64,000 nucleotides of DNA from the NCBI RefSeq assembly GCF_021018805.1, contig NC_086283.1, forward strand, positions 9,003,162-9,067,161, read 5' to 3'. The notes under the pieces are model-generated. The model did not search any database. It had not been told where the DNA came from and worked only from the letters and a program-made list of their open reading frames with translations. The translations under genes were made by a program, and so were the position numbers. Origin of the DNA: Prinia subflava. Lineage: Eukaryota; Chordata; Aves; Passeriformes; Cisticolidae. This document shows positions 59,868 to 64,000 of this stretch, in pieces (positions within the stretch are counted from its first letter, which is position 1; every line of letters starts with the position of its first letter).

Positions 59868-60900
59868 AGTAAATCAGGATTTGCGACAGTCTTCAACATA
59901 AAAGCATGATCTTGAGAGGAAAAATGAAATCCAAGCAAGCTCAGGGTACTCAGACAGGATGCATTTAGGAGACTGCAGCCTGGATCTGTTTGGCAGGAAT
60001 CCCTTGACAGCCTTCCTTCCAGTTCACATACAACACATTGTCAAGGTTGGAAGGCATTGGCAGACCTGCACAGCCTGAGCTATTTAGAGCGTGTTTACAT
60101 CTAGTAACTAAATGTGTCACTGAGGAAGGTCATTGATCAATACCAACATATATTTTCAGAAATAATGTACAGAATGAACTGATAAAGAAAAGGAGAGCAA
60201 ACTAGGGTTTAGAAGTTGATGCTTTTTTATCTAAATAAAAGCATCCTGGTATTTTGGAAGTGAGTGTTTCTCCTTTAATACCGGGGAATTCTTTTCACAC
60301 CAGTGAAGAAGAACCTATTTCACTGATACAAATTTCACAACCTTTCAGGCTGTGCCCACCAGGATACAGAATTTAGAGAAACTCTTGTTCCTTCTGCATT
60401 TATTTCATGGCTTTTGAAGTGCCTATTTCAAGTAGAAATTTACTCCTGAACTTTTTCCTCTAATTCAAGATCAGTTTAAATTTAGAATCCCAAATACTAT
60501 GGGCTGTTTGTTAAAGAATACCTCCAAAGATTGCTTCAGAAGATGCAGGAGATACTGCTAAGGATATACCACTGTTTACACATGTCTTGCAAGTTCACTG
60601 TATTAAATAATGCATTCAGTTCAATTTCTGTCTTCCTATTCGTGAGCAGATTCAAGCGGTTCTACGTGCATAAATCAAAACAATCTGTTGAGACTAGTCA
60701 AAGATAATTCTTTAACAGCCCATGAGCCATTGCTGTGGGTATTTAAATACAAATTGTATTTAGATGGTTTCATATATTACATGAGATATAGTAACTGGCT
60801 AATTGAATGGCTTCTCTCCCATCTACAAAACTGAAACATGCCATTGTATTACAACTGGAATCAGATTTCCCAAAGCAAAGGGTTAAGCTTACCTTTGGAA

Positions 60901-61074
60901 CAATACCTGTGACAGTGATTCTTTAAGCTACCTAAACCACTCAATTGTGACAAATTAGCATAGTCAGGAGAACACAAGGATATATTGCTGAAACACACAC
61001 TTCTAAGTCAGGTGTTAAAGCACACCCTAATGTTACTCAATAAGGACTAAAAAATGAAGCACTACATACCACAG
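60901..61074 (+). repeat. Unnamed repeat, part A copy 2 followed by part B copy 1
   Basis: 60901-60972 repeats part A of 59795. 60983-61074 (ACTTCTAAGTCAGGTGTTAA, then TGTTACTCAATAAGGAC) is repeated at 62359-62453. The side-by-side layout suggests A and B are pieces of one longer element. Confidence 0.8.
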
Positions 61075-62358
61075 TGTCACATACATAACCAAACCTGTCT
61101 GTTATGAATACTCTCTAACAGCCTCTGGAATCACTATTCCTAAGTTTCACAACAATGAGTGATGCAAACAGAAAAAGGGACACCAGGAATAACTGCATGA
61201 ACTGTACTTCACAAGCACTTACTATGAAAATTCAAGCTGCCCAGCTTGCTTGGATTTACATGCTTTAGATTTAAAAAAACCCCAAACAAACAAACAACGT
61301 ATTCAGTAGGCATTCAGCAATTAAATCCTAAAAATCTGCCAACACTTGAAATGCTCAGCAGCTCTTCTACAATACTGCCCACAAATTCATATGCAAATGA
61401 AAGTAACAAATCAAGCCTGTAGATACTATATGCATCAATACTTCAGGACTTCAGGCAAGCTCCTTCTTGAATGCAAGGGGAAATCTTCCTGGACAGCATC
61501 TCCAGATTTGCAGAGATTCTGCCAGATGAGGTCTGACCAAGGACAGGGAAATGTTCCAGCATCAAAGGACTTGACAGAGGAGTCCAGCCAGCAGCTCTTT
61601 TCCTGTTTGTAGTACTGAAGTCTGTATCTTGTATGAGAACTGAAAAACTTACAGCAGACAGCAACACCTCTAAGACCAAAGCTTAGCCTTGACCTGAAGC
61701 TCTACTCAGTAGGACCTTACACTAGGCAAAGTAAGCTTTTATTCAAAAGTGTGTTCGAACACTTCCACAGCCTTCCTTCATTTGGTTGAGTTTGGAACCT
61801 TGAAAATATTTAGACAAATGCATCATCAAGAAGGCATGGGCCAGGTGAGGTGGCCCACCCGGAGCAGCTCTCCTGAGGATTGGCAACTTCAACAAGGCAG
61901 AAAAGTGATCATAGAAGCATTATGATCCTCACTTCCAATCCAATGCATGCCCTGCACCACAGCACCCTCACGGCTACCAAGTCATGAGACTGCTGTTACC
62001 CAGCCACAGGCTAATGTGTATGGCCTAGCAGGACCAGTACTAACAGAGGAAGGAGAAAGCAGCCAAACAGCTTGCCCCTGGTCCCAAAACTTTTTATAGC
62101 TTGTTAGACATGTAATCACCCTAAAACTACTAGGATGTAGACATACTTCAGAACTAGCAGAAGATAAGCTTAGGTACGAAAAAGAGCACAGACATATCAC
62201 TGCTGCAAAACAAGTAGCTCACTTCATAGGCAGTAATAAATATTTCAAGACAGCTTTGGTCAAGCATGCTATAAAGGGGAAGAAATTGCACAGGTAAGGA
62301 ATTTTATCCCTACAAAGACTTGTCTGTATTTGCTCCTTTAGAAGCCAGGAAAACTATT

Positions 62359-62453
62359 CTTGTTGAAATACGCACTTCTGCTAAGTCAGATGTTAAAGCA
62401 CACCCTTATGTTACTCAGTAAGGACATGAAAAATGAAACACTCCATACCACAG
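62359..62453 (+). repeat. Unnamed repeat, part B, copy 2
   Basis: GCTAAGTCAGATGTTAAAGC, then TGTTACTCAGTAAGGAC and CCATACCACAG. It matches 60983-61074 with scattered changes and a 2-3 base length difference. Part A is not seen upstream of it. Confidence 0.82.
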
Positions 62454-63140
62454 ACTGAAACTGTCCTTTATGTCCAGTCTTCAGGCTTTCCTATGCTACT
62501 ATACAGCTTTGTGCTTAGTTGTATATGCAACAAAAGCACTTGGTACATCTTTCCACATGAAAATCATTAAGAACTGCATTGAGAAACAGGCAAATATGCA
62601 CAAACATAAGAAGCACTACAGAAATCCTAGAAAAATCAGCTACCTGCATATTCCCAGACTACATTCCAATACAGAGAAAATATCAGAAGCAGTTCTGGAG
62701 CAGAAATGAAAGAAGAAAGTCAGAATTTGTGATCTGGTGTCAGTGTTTTCCACGAATTAACTGGCTGCCTCTCTGTAGTAGAAATGCAATTTGTTTACAA
62801 CAAAAAGAAAAAAGAAAGCTATTCATGTCTTATGGTTACTGGGGAGGAAAGTGGGAATATAAATGATCTTTCTAGTTACTGCAACCAATTCAATATAGTC
62901 TATAGAGCATTTTTAATTTGTTTTTTAAGGTTCATATGAAGATTTTACAACCTTCTGCTTGCCTGGATGAATATGTAGTCCAGTTTGCAAAAGGAGATTA
63001 ATTTTTTTTCCCAAACAGATTGTTAACAAGAATATATTTACTCTTCCATATGCTTTTCTTATCTAGTTTTCAGCTATTAGAAAAAATTAATTAATTTAAA
63101 AATGGCAACTTATTATACTACCAAAATAACAGAAAAACAA

Positions 63141-63181
63141 CCATTAGCTAGTCCACAAAAATCCATTAGCTAGTCCACAAA
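63141..63181. repeat. Short tandem duplication
   Basis: CCATTAGCTAGTCCACAAA occurs at 63141-63159 and again at 63163-63181 without change (period 22). A recent small duplication. Confidence 0.85.
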
Positions 63182-63641
63182 GAACACCAGAAAGCCCTAA
63201 ACAGAGGCAAAATACTAAACTGTTTTGCATTTTTTTTCTCCATCTGCATTCACTTTTTTGCTTAAATTTAAAGTGGATCTTGAGCCAGCAAAAATTAAGA
63301 TGATTCTTTCTCCAGTGACTTTCTGTCAAAAACACTAACCATCCGAAACATTTGAAAGTTTAATTTCATAAAGATTCTTTTGCTATTCCAATCGTACCAA
63401 GAAGACCTATATGGCATTACCTGAAAAAATATAAACAGAGCAGCTGGCTAGCATAATTTATATGACACATATTCAATAGCAATAATGATTCTTTTACAAA
63501 ACAAGTTTATCATATTTCAAGTATTATCTCTCATGCTTTTGGAATTTCACTCCATTTTCCCCCAATATGTCTCCATAGATGGAATTTAGAGATTCCATAT
63601 CTGTGGCAGTGCATTTAATAGGTTTATTTGATTTCCTACAT

Positions 63642-64000
63642 TTGTTGTAATAAACCCAGTTCTATGTACCCTACCCCCCCCTAATTAATATTCCTTTGTC
63701 TCCCTCAGTTGCCTTAATTTATGCGTGCACCTATTACATTATGTAACTTTCAGTTATCTGTCTATCACCTTTCCCGCCTTATGTAAACCCATCCCACATA
63801 TTCTGGATGGGTCTCTGTTATCTTTACCTACTGATGTAATACCCTAGATACAAACCCTAATTAGGTTTGCTGTAGCTTTACCACTCCCTTTATCCCTCCC
63901 CTAAGCTTGCTGTACAAAACCCACTGCCAGAGCCCTAATCTTGGTTCTTGGGGTCTTGCCTTTCAGTTGCCAATATCCTTAATAAACCTCTTTAGCTTAC
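63642..64000 (+). mobile_element. Candidate LTR-like segment cut by the window end
   Basis: The order is TGTTGTAATAAACCC, a C run, a pyrimidine-rich stretch with CTCCCTTTATCCCTCCCCTA, then TTGGTTCTTGGGGTCTTGCC and CCTTAATAAACCTCTTTAGC at the very end. This resembles U3-R-U5 of a retroviral LTR with its AATAAA near the R end. The window stops here, so any primer-binding site or internal region would lie outside. The left edge is a guess. Confidence 0.4.

Larger units (their letters stand above)
55300..64000. other. 3' flanking region without recognised genes
   Basis: No coding gene is recognised downstream of TACR3. The stretch has two LTR-like segments (56.74-57.25 kb minus and 63.64 kb to the end, plus), a 200-base A/C-rich tract (58.47 kb), and partial copies of an unnamed repeat at 59.8, 60.9 and 62.4 kb. 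Confidence 0.65.

Overview
The window is vertebrate nuclear DNA, and almost certainly from a bird. It is AT-rich and mostly non-coding. It carries several CR1 LINE 3' ends whose tails show the avian ATTCTATG-type terminal repeat. It holds one multi-exon gene with GT-AG introns, whose protein is a clear tachykinin NK3 receptor (TACR3). I cannot name the species from sequence alone. There is no bacterial, plasmid or phage content, and no CRISPR, tRNA or rRNA was seen.

Layout: 1-19.3 kb is 5' flanking DNA with a CR1 copy, microsatellites, a diverged tandem repeat containing a 20-bp palindrome, and several hairpins. At 19.37-19.70 kb there is a plausible promoter (CRE-like half site and TATA box) and a 5' leader with two short upstream ORFs. 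TACR3 runs left to right on the + strand in five coding exons: 19703-20178, 32063-32251, 33964-34114, 51460-51656 and 54537-54852. Together they give an uninterrupted 442-residue seven-transmembrane receptor. Introns 1 (11.9 kb) and 3 (17.3 kb) make up most of the gene and contain CR1 copies, A-rich tracts and TA/TG microsatellites. Candidate poly(A) signals lie at 55095 and 55241. From 55.3 to 64 kb I see no gene. That stretch holds a 200-base A/C tract, an unnamed repeat present in two or three partial copies, and two LTR-like segments, one of which runs off the window end.

Function: there is one gene, so no operon or gene team. The encoded protein is the G-protein-coupled receptor for neurokinin B. 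In vertebrates this receptor acts in brain and in reproductive-axis control. Each hallmark position of a working class A receptor can be located and is intact (N1.50, D2.50, the TM3-ECL2 cysteine pair, DRY, W4.50, P5.50, CWLP, NPIIY).

I did not find a new biological system. The most useful second-look items are these: read-through of introns 1, 2 and 4 hits a stop at the splice donor itself, so intron 4 retention would make a tail-less receptor like the known short NK1 receptor; the 5' leader carries upstream ORFs; and there is an unnamed repeat near 60-62 kb.
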